Assembly (NCBI RefSeq): GCF_022760955.1
Contig: NZ_JAKTNU010000006.1
Location: 40,295-104,294, forward strand
Reading direction: 5' to 3'
Origin: Thermus neutrinimicus
GTDB lineage: Bacteria; Deinococcota; Deinococci; Deinococcales; Thermaceae
DNA: 64,000 nt
Made by a program: the position numbers and the translations under genes. The notes beneath the pieces were generated by a model. That model did no database searches. It was not told the DNA's origin and worked only from the letters and a program-made list of their open reading frames with translations. Of this stretch, positions 1 to 11,784 are shown piece by piece. The number at the start of each line of letters is the position of its first letter. Positions within the stretch are counted from its first letter, which is position 1.

Positions 1-710
1 TCGATGGTGTAGGTGCCGTCCAGCTCCGAGCCGTCAAACCAGAAGCCCTCCACGATCAGGTCGTCCAGCCAGCCGCCCGTGGGGCCAGTGCCCTGGGCCA
101 CCATCACGGGTCCATAGGGCAGGCTGTTGGTGGCAAAGCCGCCCATGGGCACCTGGTTGATGAGATCCGCCAGGCCGAAGTAGCCAAAGCCGCTGGCGGG
201 AGTCCCGGTCACGGAAACGCTCAGCTGCCAACCATCGGGGTCGTTGGAGAACTTCTGCAGGATTTTGTGGTTCACGCAGATGAGGGTCCCCTTTTCCTCG
301 TCGGAAAGCTTCCCGTCCCCGTCATAGTCCTTGGCCGCCGGGTAGGCGCCGATGGGGCGGAAGATGCCACCCTGTAGGGCGTAGTTGATGAGGTCGTTCG
401 GGGTCCTCACCGCCTTGGGGACCAGGTAGCATCCCTCCTCAGGGGGTTGGGGATTATTGGGATCGAAGACATAAGGGGAGGGAGCCTCAGGGGGGTTATT
501 GAGATCCAGGTTCCACTCGTCCTCGGTGAGGTGCAGGGCGTAGCGCGGGGGGATGATGACCTTCACCTTCTCCTTCACCGCCGCCTGGTCGTGGTTATCG
601 TCCCAAAGCTCTTCCACGTTCCCGTCCAGGTCGCCTTCCGAGGGGAAGTTCACTTGGGCGTAGCCCACCGCCAGGGCCAGGGCCAGTGCCGCGATCATCC
701 ACTTCTTCAT
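1..710 (-). CDS. Secreted protein with EF-hand-like loop (3' end outside window)
   Basis: The frame is open from an ATG at 710 to the window edge (236 codons seen), so the C-terminus is missing. The start has a good ribosome site (GGAGG, 7 nt upstream). An Sec signal peptide is clear: Lys-Lys, a hydrophobic Ala/Leu core, and a probable cut after GYA near residue 18. Residues about 128-139 read DYDGDGKLSDEE, a full canonical EF-hand/dockerin calcium loop (D1, D3, D5, G6, E12). A stretch with VIIPPRYAL near residue 45 and WQLSVSVTG further on resembles positions in the next gene (763-1563), so the two look like paralogues with a beta-sandwich fold. I do not recognise the family. It is probably exported to the periplasm or cell surface and transcribed after the neighbouring gene. 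Confidence 0.8.
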   Translation of the reverse strand, partial: MKKWMIAALALALAVGYAQVNFPSEGDLDGNVEELWDDNHDQAAVKEKVKVIIPPRYALHLTEDEWNLDLNNPPEAPSPYVFDPNNPQPPEEGCYLVPKAVRTPNDLINYALQGGIFRPIGAYPAAKDYDGDGKLSDEEKGTLICVNHKILQKFSNDPDGWQLSVSVTGTPASGFGYFGLADLINQVPMGGFATNSLPYGPVMVAQGTGPTGGWLDDLIVEGFWFDGSELDGTYTI

Positions 711-762
711 GGTTACCTCCTTTACTGCCGAAAGAACCTAAAAGCCTTGTGCCGAAAGCCTC

Positions 763-1563
763 CTAGAGAAGCGTGAGGGTGTAGACCAACCAACCCTCGT
801 ACTCCCCTGGCGTTTCGGAACCGTCCAGCCGGAGCTTGATCCCCAGGGTGACCGACTGCCAGCCCCCGGGATGGTCGGTGACCTCCTCCAGGAGTACCCC
901 CCCATCGGGCCCCGAGGGAGCCGGGCAGATGTGGGAGGGCGGGCGGTCCCAGTCCGGGTGGTAGGCCAGGCACTTCCAGTGAGGGGTGGGGGGAAGGCCG
1001 CCCCTCCCGGTGAGGATGGAGTGCATGGCGAAATGGCTGGCGTCCAGGACCCTACCATCCGGGCTGATGGGTTCGGTCTCAAAGGCCACGGAAAGGGCCC
1101 AGTGCCGCCTTTGGGTGAAGACGTGAAGCCGCATGGAGGGGTGGGTGAAGTACTGGGGAAAGCGCTTGGATCCGGGGATCACCCGACCGTCCCCGTCCAG
1201 GAGGAGGGGAGGGTATGGGCGTCCATCCTCGTCCAAAAAGCGTCCATCCCCGCCGTAAAGGTCTACGCAATGGGCAGGCACAGGGCCTAGGGTGGCGCAC
1301 CGAAGGTCAAAGACCACCACCGGATCCCGCAGGCAGAGGGTGGGGTCGCTGGGGTCCCGGGGACAATATGGGGGTTGGCTGGGGTTTCCCCCACCTCCCC
1401 TGCTGGCCCACAGGGGACCCGCCACCTTGCCCCCCACCGCCGGGGGTTCCAACACCAGGGCCGCGCGTTCCGGAATCCTGACTTCCAGCCGCACGGAGGC
1501 TTGGGGACCTGCTGCCCCCAGGATTAAGGGCAGGATCAGCCACGACCAAAGCCCAAGCCTCAC
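763..1563 (-). CDS. Secreted beta-rich protein of unknown function
   Basis: 266 aa, unrecognised. The GTG start at 1563 is chosen because AAAGGAGG lies 7 nt upstream and it begins a signal peptide (VRLGLWSWLILPLILGAAG, cut near residue 20); a longer frame reaches upstream but has no such support. The mature part starts with a strand like VRLEVRIPERAALVL, matching the paralogue at 1-710, and ends with GEYEGWLVYTLTLL, a closing strand seen in many exported Ig-like or spore-coat-like domains. Aspartate/glycine-rich segments (YGGDGRFLDEDG, LLDGDGRV) could bind calcium. Six cysteines could form disulfides. It lies back to back with a SARP-like regulator at 1731, from which it is separated by repeats that may be an operator. 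Confidence 0.75.
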   Translation of the reverse strand: MRLGLWSWLILPLILGAAGPQASVRLEVRIPERAALVLEPPAVGGKVAGPLWASRGGGGNPSQPPYCPRDPSDPTLCLRDPVVVFDLRCATLGPVPAHCVDLYGGDGRFLDEDGRPYPPLLLDGDGRVIPGSKRFPQYFTHPSMRLHVFTQRRHWALSVAFETEPISPDGRVLDASHFAMHSILTGRGGLPPTPHWKCLAYHPDWDRPPSHICPAPSGPDGGVLLEEVTDHPGGWQSVTLGIKLRLDGSETPGEYEGWLVYTLTLL

Positions 1564-1604
1564 CGTCCCACCTCCTTTCGCCCCAGAGGGTAGATAAGGG
1601 GGCA

Positions 1605-1720
1605 TTAAGGGAACGTTAAGGGAGGATGTGCTTTTCTGACGTGGGTATGGTTTTGAGGCGTTAAGCTGGAGGCAGAGGGTAGGGAGGCTCTTAACGGTTT
1701 CTTAACGATGGGGTTAACGG
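1605..1720. promoter_or_regulatory. Array of TTAA(C/G)G direct repeats, candidate SARP operator
   Basis: In the 167-bp gap between two divergent genes the + strand carries TTAAGGG at 1605 and 1616, TTAAG at 1661, and TTAACGG/TTAACGA/TTAACGG at 1691, 1702 and 1714. The steps within each group are 11, 11 and 12 bp, one helical turn. Direct heptamers at 11-bp spacing are how SARP and OmpR/PhoB-type winged helices bind, and the gene to the right encodes such a protein, so autoregulation and control of the secreted genes is the simple reading. No regulator binding has been shown. Confidence 0.55.
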
Positions 1721-1730
1721 GGTGGGAGGG

Positions 1731-3412
1731 ATGAAGGTGCGGTTGCCCCTATACGGTCCTGCCCGGGCGGAAGGGCCCTTGGGTCCCCTTTCCCTACGCC
1801 GGAAGGCCTTGGGAATCCTCTACTACCTGGCCCTCGAGGGCCCCACCCGAAGGGAAAAGCTGGCGGACCTCCTTTGGGGCCATGGGGCTGCCCTGCAGAA
1901 CCTGCGGGTGGAGCTCACCCACCTCCGCCAGCTTTTCGGAAAGGAGGCCTTTCGAGGCTCGGTCCTGGAGCTGCCCCCAGGGGTAGCCCTGGACCGCACG
2001 CCCGCGGGGGAGGAGGTGCTGGAGGGCCTCGAGGACCTTTCCCCTGCCTTTACCGACTGGGTGCAGATGCAGCGGGCCCGCCTTGGGGTGCCCCAGGAAG
2101 GCCTGCCCCTTCCCGAGAGGCTTACGGAGATACGCCCCCCTGCCTTGGTGGGCCTCATCGGTCCCCCGGGTTCAGGGCAGGCTGCCTTGGCGCGGAAGCT
2201 GGCGGAAACCCTGGGCCTCCCCTTCCGAGAGGGGCTTGGCCAAGGCCCAGGGGTCTTTTACCTGGCCGACCCCCTGCCGTCCCTAGACGAGGCCCTCAGG
2301 CTCCGCCCTCAGCCGGGGCAGGTCTTGGTGGTGGCCAGGAGCCGTTTCGGGGAGGACCCGGCCTTTCTCCTGGCCCTGAGGGCCCGCTTTCCCGCGGAGA
2401 TCACCCGGGTTCTCCCCGTGCCCCGTCTGGGGTTTGCCGAGGCCCGAAACCTTTTCCTGCGCCATCTCCCCTTTAGGGAGGCAGCCCGCTATTACCTGGA
2501 AAGCGGGGGCCGGCCCGGGGTACTCCGAGAGCTTCTGGCCATGGGGGATTCCCAGGCCTTGCCCCAAAGGGTGCGGGCCATGGTGGCCCTCGAGGCCCGC
2601 CATCTTCCCCAACCTGCAAGGCAGGCCCTGGAGGTGCTGGCCCTTCACCCAGGAACTTTCCCAAGCGCCCTGGCCGAGGCTTTGGGGTTTGGGGGGTATT
2701 TGGGGGAGCTGGAGCGCAGGGGTTGGCTTCACTTCCTTGAAGGCCGTTACGGGTTCACCGAGCCCCAGTTCCGCCGGTACCTTTGCGCTTCCATCTCCCA
2801 GGGGGAAAGGGTCCGCCTTCACCTCCAGCTGGCCCAAGCCTTTCGGGAGCTTGGGGATTTGGTGGCTGAGGCCTTTCACCTAAGCCGTGCTGGGGAGCCC
2901 GTGGAGCCGAGGGCCTTGCTACGGGGCTTGAGGGAGTGGCGACGGGTGAGCGCGGATCCCCAGTTCCCCTGGTCGGAATTCCCCCCGCCCAACGTGCTCC
3001 TGGGCTTGGGTCCCTCGGTGCCTTTGGAGGCTCCGGAGGTGTTCTCCCTGGTCTCCCTGGGCGGGGAGCCCGTGGAGGTGCCCCTGGTGCTACCTGAGCC
3101 TATGGTGGTCAGGTTGGAGGGACAGGTGTACCAGGAACTGCCTCTGGGCCTCGGCCCCGATGCCATGTCCTTTCCCTTGCGCCTTCTAGGGGAGGAACGG
3201 AGCCTTTACTTCCTCCCCACCCCCTCGGGGAGTAGCCTCTTTTGGGGGACGGTCCTTCCGGAAAACCCCTTGGACTACCTTCTTCTTATGCTCCCCGGTG
3301 TGTACCGCTTAGGGCTTGGGGTGCGGGGGCTGGCGGAGTTGAAGCTCAGGGCCTACCGGCCCGCACCGGGGACCTTGCGGGTGCTGGCCCCCTTGGGCCA
3401 GACCGTGGAGGT

Positions 3413-3416
<4 letters not shown>
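1731..3416 (+). CDS. SARP/BTAD-like transcriptional regulator with degenerate STAND ATPase
   Basis: 561 aa from the ATG at 1731; a GTG at 1722 is possible but the ATG gives the usual SARP N-terminus (a short strand, then LRRKALGILYYLALEGP). Residues 5-95 look like an OmpR-type winged helix of the SARP class. Residues about 140-300 resemble a STAND/NB-ARC ATPase, but the P-loop reads GPPGSGQAA, with Gln in place of the catalytic Lys, so nucleotide hydrolysis is doubtful. A helical section follows (to about 400), then a beta-rich C-terminal region of about 150 residues instead of the usual TPRs. Predicted role: DNA-binding activator of the adjacent divergent secreted genes, perhaps sensing through the C-terminal part. 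Its stop overlaps the convergent lon stop. Confidence 0.7.
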
Positions 3417-5800
<2,384 letters not shown>

Positions 5801-5831
5801 CTAGCCCCTATCATAGCCCCGAGGGTGGGGA

Positions 5832-5860
5832 AGAAAAAACCCGGGGGCACAAAGCCCCCA
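5832..5860 (-). terminator. Intrinsic terminator after the lipoprotein gene
   Basis: GGGGGC (5843-5848), loop ACAAA, GCCCCC (5854-5859); read on the - strand the hairpin is followed by GGGTTTTTTC. It ends the transcript of the 5881-6297 lipoprotein gene before lon. Confidence 0.8.
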
Positions 5861-5880
5861 GGGGGGAAAGGTCCTTTAGC

Positions 5881-6297
5881 CTAGAGGCCCACGGTTACGA
5901 GGGCCTTGGGGTTCTTGAGGGTGAAGTTTACCGGGCCGGAGGGCAGGCCCTGGACCTCGAGGCCCAGCCAGAACCCGCCTTGGGCGATGCCTTGGGTGAG
6001 GTTTTCCCCTTGGAGGGTAAGGGGTGCGCTTGGGCTCCATTGAAACCGGGCTTCCCCGGCTCTTTCGTCGTCGGGTCCTATGCCGCACGCATAGGCTTGG
6101 ATGCCGTAGGAGGATAAGTCCGTGCATCCAGGGTCGGTGGCGGGGTCCTTAATGGGGTACAGGATCTTCCCTTGGGTGTTGGGCAAAGCTGCGACGCTGA
6201 AGCTCCGCTCCGGAAGGTCCACGGTAACCGCAAAGGAGCAGGCGGTGAGAAAAAGGCCCAGCAACGCCCCATAGCCCAGGCGAAAGGGTCCTCGCAT
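5881..6297 (-). CDS. Small lipoprotein of unknown function
   Basis: 138 aa. A lipoprotein signal peptide ends in the lipobox LTAC, so Cys20 should be lipidated and the protein anchored in a membrane. The mature part (about 118 aa) has three more cysteines, is beta-rich, and closes with VNFTLKNPKALVTVGL. I do not recognise the family. TATACC stands 6 nt before the ATG with no ribosome site, so translation is probably leaderless. Terminator downstream, so it is monocistronic. Confidence 0.75.
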   Translation of the reverse strand: MRGPFRLGYGALLGLFLTACSFAVTVDLPERSFSVAALPNTQGKILYPIKDPATDPGCTDLSSYGIQAYACGIGPDDERAGEARFQWSPSAPLTLQGENLTQGIAQGGFWLGLEVQGLPSGPVNFTLKNPKALVTVGL

Positions 6298-6303
6298 GGG
6301 CTA

Positions 6304-6309
6304 GGTATA
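6304..6309 (-). promoter_or_regulatory. -10 box of leaderless lipoprotein transcript
   Basis: TATACC on the - strand, 6 nt before the ATG at 6297. No clear -35. Confidence 0.5.
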
Positions 6310-6311
6310 CC

Positions 6312-6341
6312 TTGGAGGGGCGGGCGGGGTCAAGGTACCAT
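6312..6341 (+). promoter_or_regulatory. pyrD promoter
   Basis: TTGGAG (6312-6317), 18-bp spacer, TACCAT (6336-6341), then 8 nt to the ATG at 6350. It overlaps the divergent lipoprotein promoter. Confidence 0.5.
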
Positions 6342-6349
6342 GGGCCCGT

Positions 6350-7393
6350 ATGCACCGCCTGCTCTTCGCCCTGGACCCGGAGGAGGCCCATGAGCTTACC
6401 CTTGGGTGGCTTTCCTGGTGGTCCGAGAGGGGGCCTCTCCTGGAGGTCCCCGCCAGGCTCCTGCGGCTAGAAGACCCCAGGCTTCAGGTGGAGGCCTTTG
6501 GCCTGCGCTTTCCCAATCCCTTGGGCCTGGCGGCAGGGATGGATAAGGATGCCCGGGCCCTAGGGGCCTGGTGGGCCCTGGGCTTCGGCTTTGCCGAGGT
6601 GGGGACCCTAACCCCTAGGCCCCAGGAGGGAAACCCCAGGCCCAGGCTTTTCCGCTTGGTGGAGGATAGGGCCCTCATCAACCGCATGGGCTTCAACAAC
6701 CGGGGGGCGGAGGAGGCGGCCAAGAGGCTTAAGCGGTTCCGGGAACGGGGGCTTTCCTTCCCCGTGGGGGTGAACCTGGGCAAGAACCGGGATACCCCCT
6801 TGGAAAGGGCGGCGGAGGACTACCTAAAGGCCTTAGAGGTCCTGGAGCCTTATGGGGATTACTTCGTCCTCAACGTGAGCTCTCCCAACACCCCAGGGCT
6901 ACGCACCCTGCAGGAGGGTCCCTTTTTGGATGAGCTTCTTTCCCGGCTCCGCCCCGGCACGAAAAAGCCCCTTCTCCTCAAGGTGGCCCCGGACCTCACC
7001 CTTGAAGCCCTGGATCAGGTGGTGGCCCTGTGCCTCAAGCACGGCCTCGAGGGCCTGGTGGCGGTGAACACCACCTGGGAGCGGCCGAACCTCAGAAGCC
7101 CCCTGGCCGGGGAAGCGGGAGGGCTTTCCGGGAGGCCCTTGAAGGGACGGGCCTTGGAGATGCTAAGGCACCTTTCGGGGGTGGGGGGCCTGACCCTGGT
7201 GAGCGTGGGAGGCGTGGAGGGTCCTGAGGATGTTTGGGAACGCTTGAAGCTGGGGGCCAGATTGGTCCAGGTCTACACGGGTTTCGTCTATGGGGGCCCC
7301 CTTTTCCCCCGCCGGGTGCTGAAAGGCCTCCTGAGGCTTATGGAGGCGGAAGGGATAACGAGCCTAGGAGAGATGGTGCCCCCTAAACGGTGA
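6350..7393 (+). CDS. pyrD: Dihydroorotate dehydrogenase (quinone), class 2
   Basis: 347 aa, normal length for the class. It oxidises dihydroorotate to orotate with FMN and passes electrons to the quinone pool, the fourth step of UMP synthesis. The N-terminal helical extension that binds the membrane (MHRLLFALDPEEAHELTLGW) marks class 2. FMN/substrate motifs: GLAAGMDKDA, VGTLTPRPQEGNPRPRLFR, MGFNNRGA, and NVSSPNTPGLR, which carries the catalytic Ser of class 2 (class 1 has Cys). The phosphate-binding end is SVGGVEGPEDVWERL and YTGFVYGGP. It is a single gene, apart from and convergent with pyrR-B-C, and its 3' end overlaps the remnant of a dead Uma2 gene by 11 nt. Confidence 0.95.
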   Translation: MHRLLFALDPEEAHELTLGWLSWWSERGPLLEVPARLLRLEDPRLQVEAFGLRFPNPLGLAAGMDKDARALGAWWALGFGFAEVGTLTPRPQEGNPRPRLFRLVEDRALINRMGFNNRGAEEAAKRLKRFRERGLSFPVGVNLGKNRDTPLERAAEDYLKALEVLEPYGDYFVLNVSSPNTPGLRTLQEGPFLDELLSRLRPGTKKPLLLKVAPDLTLEALDQVVALCLKHGLEGLVAVNTTWERPNLRSPLAGEAGGLSGRPLKGRALEMLRHLSGVGGLTLVSVGGVEGPEDVWERLKLGARLVQVYTGFVYGGPLFPRRVLKGLLRLMEAEGITSLGEMVPPKR

Positions 7394-7863
7394 GGGTGCA
7401 ACCGCAAAGGAGCTGGAGTTCCCCAGGGGACACATGGCGCCAGGCGCCCTCCTTTCCCAGGTGAAGGACTAAGGGGGTATGGGGGTCGACGATCACCACG
7501 TCCTTCACCCCCTGGGACAGGTAGAACCGGGGGGCGATGTCCAGGTCCTTGGCCTCGTATCCCTGGTTCACCACCTCCACCACCGCCTCGGGCAGGAGGG
7601 TGATGGCCTCGTCCAGTTCCTCGGGCTCTTGGCAAAAGAGGGCGATATCGGGCCGCTTGTAGGAGCCTTAGGGAAAGCGGACGTACGCGTGGGCCACGTG
7701 GGTGCAGGGGCATGGGAAACCCTCTTTGGGGCGGATGCTTTGGCGAATGCGCTCCACGGCCTTCTGGTACCGGTAGGTGGGCTGGGCTTCCCCTTTGGGA
7801 AGCCCAGCCCACCCATTCCGGACGCAGGCCCAGTTGATCGGCCTCCAGGAGCCGCTTCAGCAC
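7383..7863 (-). pseudogene. Broken Uma2-family (DUF820) endonuclease-like gene
   Basis: Three pieces of one protein lie in two frames. A GTG at 7863, just after pyrC, starts MLKRLLEADQLGLRPEWV; the sequence then shifts by one base near 7805 to AQPTYRYQKAVERIRQSIRP and VAHAYVRFP, is cut by an in-frame TAA at 7668-7670, and resumes as SYKRPDIALFCQEPEELDEA, VEVVNQGYEAKDLDIAPRFY and VKDVVIVDPHT. The RPDIAL and EVVNQGYEAKD blocks carry the Asp and Glu/Lys of the PD-(D/E)XK core of Uma2 proteins. With a frameshift plus a stop the gene cannot make a full protein. A perfect 17-bp inverted repeat sits at the shift (7776-7813). Active copies of this family are common in thermophiles. Confidence 0.8.
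7776..7813. repeat. Perfect 17-bp inverted repeat with 4-nt loop
   Basis: GGTGGGCTGGGCTTCCC (7776-7792), loop CTTT, GGGAAGCCCAGCCCACC (7797-7813). It coincides with the frameshift in the dead Uma2 gene. No T-run follows on either strand, so a terminator role is unlikely. Confidence 0.9.
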
Positions 7864-7867
7864 GCTC

Positions 7868-9148
7868 CTATCCCAAGGCCTGGTGTACCACCCGCCCCTC
7901 CACCAGGGTGAGAACTGGCCACCCCCCTAAAACCCACCCCGCCCAGGGCGAAAACCGGGCCTTGGAGGCAAAGCCACGGGGGTCCACGGGGCGTTCCTTG
8001 GGGTCCAGGAGGACCAGGCTGGCCTCAGCGCCTTCCTCCAAGTGGAGGGGCCTTAGGCCCAGGATGTTCCTTGGGCCATCGGTGAAGAGCTCCACCAGGC
8101 GCTTTAGGGGGATTCCCCGCTTCCGGTGAAGCTCGGTGTATAGGAGGGGGAAGGCCACCTCGAGGCTGGGTATCCCAAAAGGTGCCCGCAAAAGGTCCAT
8201 CTCCTTCTCCGCCTGGGTGTGGGGGGCGTGGTCGGTGGCGATGGCGTCCAGGGTACCATCCAGAAGGCCTTCTATAAGGGCTTCCAGGTCCTCTTGGGTG
8301 CGGAGGGGTGGGGCCACCTTGTAAAGGGGATCCAAGGACCTAAGGGCTTCCTCCGTGAGGGTGAGGTGGTGGGGGGTGGCCTCGGCGGTCACGGGAAGCC
8401 CAGCCCCCTTGGCCTCCCGCACCAGCTCCAGGCCCCGTTTGGTGGAAAGGTGCTGGATGTGGAGGTGGGGTTTCCCATGGCTCCGGCGCACCGCATAGCG
8501 CAGGACCTCGAGGTCCCGGGCGATGCGGGCGGCCTCCGCCTCCGGGGGATTGCCGGGAAGGCCCAAAAGGTCGGCCAGGGGACCATCGTTCATCACCCCA
8601 CCCCGGCGCAAGGAGGCATCCTCGGCGTGCACCGCCACGGGCAGGCCGAAGGCGGAAGCCTGCAGAAGCCCTGCCGCCAGGATCCCCGCGTCCTCGTTGG
8701 TGCGGCCGTCGTCGGTGAGAAGGGAGGCTCCAGCCTCCTTTAGGAGGCCGGCTTCCGTGAGGGCCTTTCCCTCCTGGCCCTGGGTCAGGGCGGCGGCGGG
8801 GTGGAGCCGGGCAAGCCCCAGGGCCTGGGCCTTTTTCCTGAGGGCCTGCACGGCTTCTTTGGTGTCCACGGGCGGGTTGGTGTTGGGCATGGAGACCACA
8901 TCCGTGTACCCTCCCCGCACGGCAGCCAAAAGCCCGCTGGCCAGATCCTCCTTCACCTCCTGGCCGGGTTCCCTGAGGTGGGCGTGGAGGTCCAGGAAGC
9001 CAGGGGCCAAGAGGAGGCCCTTTCCCTCCAGAACCCTTTCCGCTTTCCCCCCGCTTAGGCTAAGGATCCTCCCCTCTCCTATGAGCACGTCCGCAGGACC
9101 CCGTTCCCCTAGGGCGTCCACCAGCATGACATTCTTGATGAGCAGCAT
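7868..9148 (-). CDS. pyrC: Dihydroorotase
   Basis: 426 aa from the ATG at 9148, which has GGAGAGG 5 nt upstream; the frame is open further but lacks support. It closes carbamoyl-aspartate to dihydroorotate in UMP synthesis. It belongs to class I (long, amidohydrolase fold): zinc ligands in [10 protein letters not shown], further histidines in VAVHAED and [10 protein letters not shown], and the catalytic Asp in ATDHAPH. The start follows pyrB by 28 bp, so it is the third gene of the pyrR-pyrB-pyrC operon and shares its attenuator. Confidence 0.96.
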   Translation of the reverse strand: MLLIKNVMLVDALGERGPADVLIGEGRILSLSGGKAERVLEGKGLLLAPGFLDLHAHLREPGQEVKEDLASGLLAAVRGGYTDVVSMPNTNPPVDTKEAVQALRKKAQALGLARLHPAAALTQGQEGKALTEAGLLKEAGASLLTDDGRTNEDAGILAAGLLQASAFGLPVAVHAEDASLRRGGVMNDGPLADLLGLPGNPPEAEAARIARDLEVLRYAVRRSHGKPHLHIQHLSTKRGLELVREAKGAGLPVTAEATPHHLTLTEEALRSLDPLYKVAPPLRTQEDLEALIEGLLDGTLDAIATDHAPHTQAEKEMDLLRAPFGIPSLEVAFPLLYTELHRKRGIPLKRLVELFTDGPRNILGLRPLHLEEGAEASLVLLDPKERPVDPRGFASKARFSPWAGWVLGGWPVLTLVEGRVVHQALG

Positions 9149-9176
9149 GCGTTCCTCTCCCTTCAAAGGGGGTGTC

Positions 9177-10700
<1,524 letters not shown>

Positions 10701-10707
10701 CCCTCCT

Positions 10708-10736
10708 CCTTTCCGGCCTCGCTGGACCGGTTTAAA
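10708..10736 (-). promoter_or_regulatory. PyrR-binding RNA element in the pyr leader
   Basis: Read on the - strand, CCGGTCCAGCGAGGCCGG forms a short stem whose loop, TCCAGCGAGG, fits the known PyrR target (UCCNGNGAGG). It abuts the ribosome site of the leader peptide, so bound PyrR would block leader translation. Confidence 0.8.
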
Positions 10737-10746
10737 GGCCCACCTC

Positions 10747-10775
10747 ACCTTACCGCCTCTTCGGATAAGGCGCAA
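10747..10775 (-). promoter_or_regulatory. pyr operon promoter
   Basis: TTGCGC (10775-10770), 17-bp spacer, TAAGGT (10752-10747) on the - strand, about 10 nt before the PyrR element. Confidence 0.5.
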
Positions 10776-10823
10776 GAGGCCAATCCGCCTAGGCCAAGGC
10801 CGAGGCGGGGGCCACGAACATCT

Positions 10824-11001
10824 TTAGGCTGCTCGGGGTTTTTCCCGGGTGACGCTGAGGGCCAAAATCCCCACTAGGACGCCCACGATCAGGGCGTTCC
10901 ACATGGCGTTTCCCAGGCCGCTAAAGCCCAAAGCCACGGAGAAAGGATGAGCCACATCCTGCCAGCGTTGCCTTCGCCCACTTCCTTTTACGGAAGTCCA
11001 C
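10824..11001 (-). pseudogene. Frameshifted SPW-repeat membrane protein remnant
   Basis: One frame gives MWLILSPW, the signature of SPW-repeat membrane proteins; one base away in another frame the rest of the repeat follows as ALGFSGLGNAMWNALIVGVL and ILALSVTREKPRAA, ending at 10824. Restoring one G after the SPW codons would join them (SPWALGFSG). Upstream, VDFRKRKWAKATLAG is in a third register, so there may be two shifts. A 60-aa open version exists but lacks the SPW motif. Function of the family is unknown; they are small two- or four-helix membrane proteins. Sequencing error is possible. Confidence 0.5.
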
Positions 11002-11028
11002 CTCGGCCTCGAGGAATAGTGCAAAAGC

Positions 11029-11784
11029 TCACCGTTTCCGGCCGGAGGGACTGAGGTAGCGCCAGGAAGTCCATAGGAGCACCATGGCGAAGACCAGGCG
11101 CAGGGTGGTCTCGGGCAGAAAGTGGGCGGCCTCGCCTCCCAAAAAGGTACCCAAGAGCACCCCAGGTACCAGGCCAGGGGCCAGGAGGGTATCCACGTTG
11201 CCCAGGCGGTGGTGGGTGTAAGCCCCCACCAGGCTGGCGGGCACCATGGCGAGGAGGCTCGTGCCCTGGGCGGTGTGCTGGTCCATGCCCAAGGCCAGGA
11301 CCATGGCCGGGACCATGATGGTCCCTCCTCCCACCCCCATCATGCCCGAGAGGAAGCCGGTGAGGCTTCCCGCCAGGAGGAGGGTGAGATCCTCCCAAAC
11401 CTCGCCCCGGACCAGGCCTACGGGGGCTAGGTAGGGCTTCAGGAGAAGGAGAAGGGAGACGAAGAGGAGGAAAAGGCCGAAGGCCCGCTTGAGGTCCTTT
11501 TCCGCCAGGCCGTGGGCGTAGCGGGCCCCTAGGCGGGCGGTGAGGATGGCGGTGGTTGCCAGGAACAAGGCGGCCTTGAGGCTCAAGGACCCCTGGAGCC
11601 CGTAGGTGAGGGCGCCCATGAGCCCGGTGAAAAATACGGCCACCAGGCTGGTGCCATGGGCCTTGTGCTGGGAAAGCTTGAGGATCCCCACCATCAGGGG
11701 GATCATCACCGTGCCTCCCCCAAGACCCACAAGCCCTCCAAAGCCCCCACCGAGAAGGCCGATGACGAAGCCCATGGGGCTCAT
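11029..11784 (-). CDS. TauE/SafE-family anion permease (DUF81)
   Basis: 251 aa, about eight membrane helices. Two internal halves repeat the family motif: GLVGLGGGTVMIPLM near residue 20 and LSGMMGVGGGTIMVPAMV near residue 145. Members export sulfite, sulfoacetate or other organosulfur anions, but the substrate here cannot be read from the sequence. The ATG at 11784 overlaps the preceding stop (ATGA), so it is the last gene of the tldD-tldE-dehydrogenase operon; C-terminus ends with basic residues. Confidence 0.85.
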   Translation of the reverse strand: MSPMGFVIGLLGGGFGGLVGLGGGTVMIPLMVGILKLSQHKAHGTSLVAVFFTGLMGALTYGLQGSLSLKAALFLATTAILTARLGARYAHGLAEKDLKRAFGLFLLFVSLLLLLKPYLAPVGLVRGEVWEDLTLLLAGSLTGFLSGMMGVGGGTIMVPAMVLALGMDQHTAQGTSLLAMVPASLVGAYTHHRLGNVDTLLAPGLVPGVLLGTFLGGEAAHFLPETTLRLVFAMVLLWTSWRYLSPSGRKR

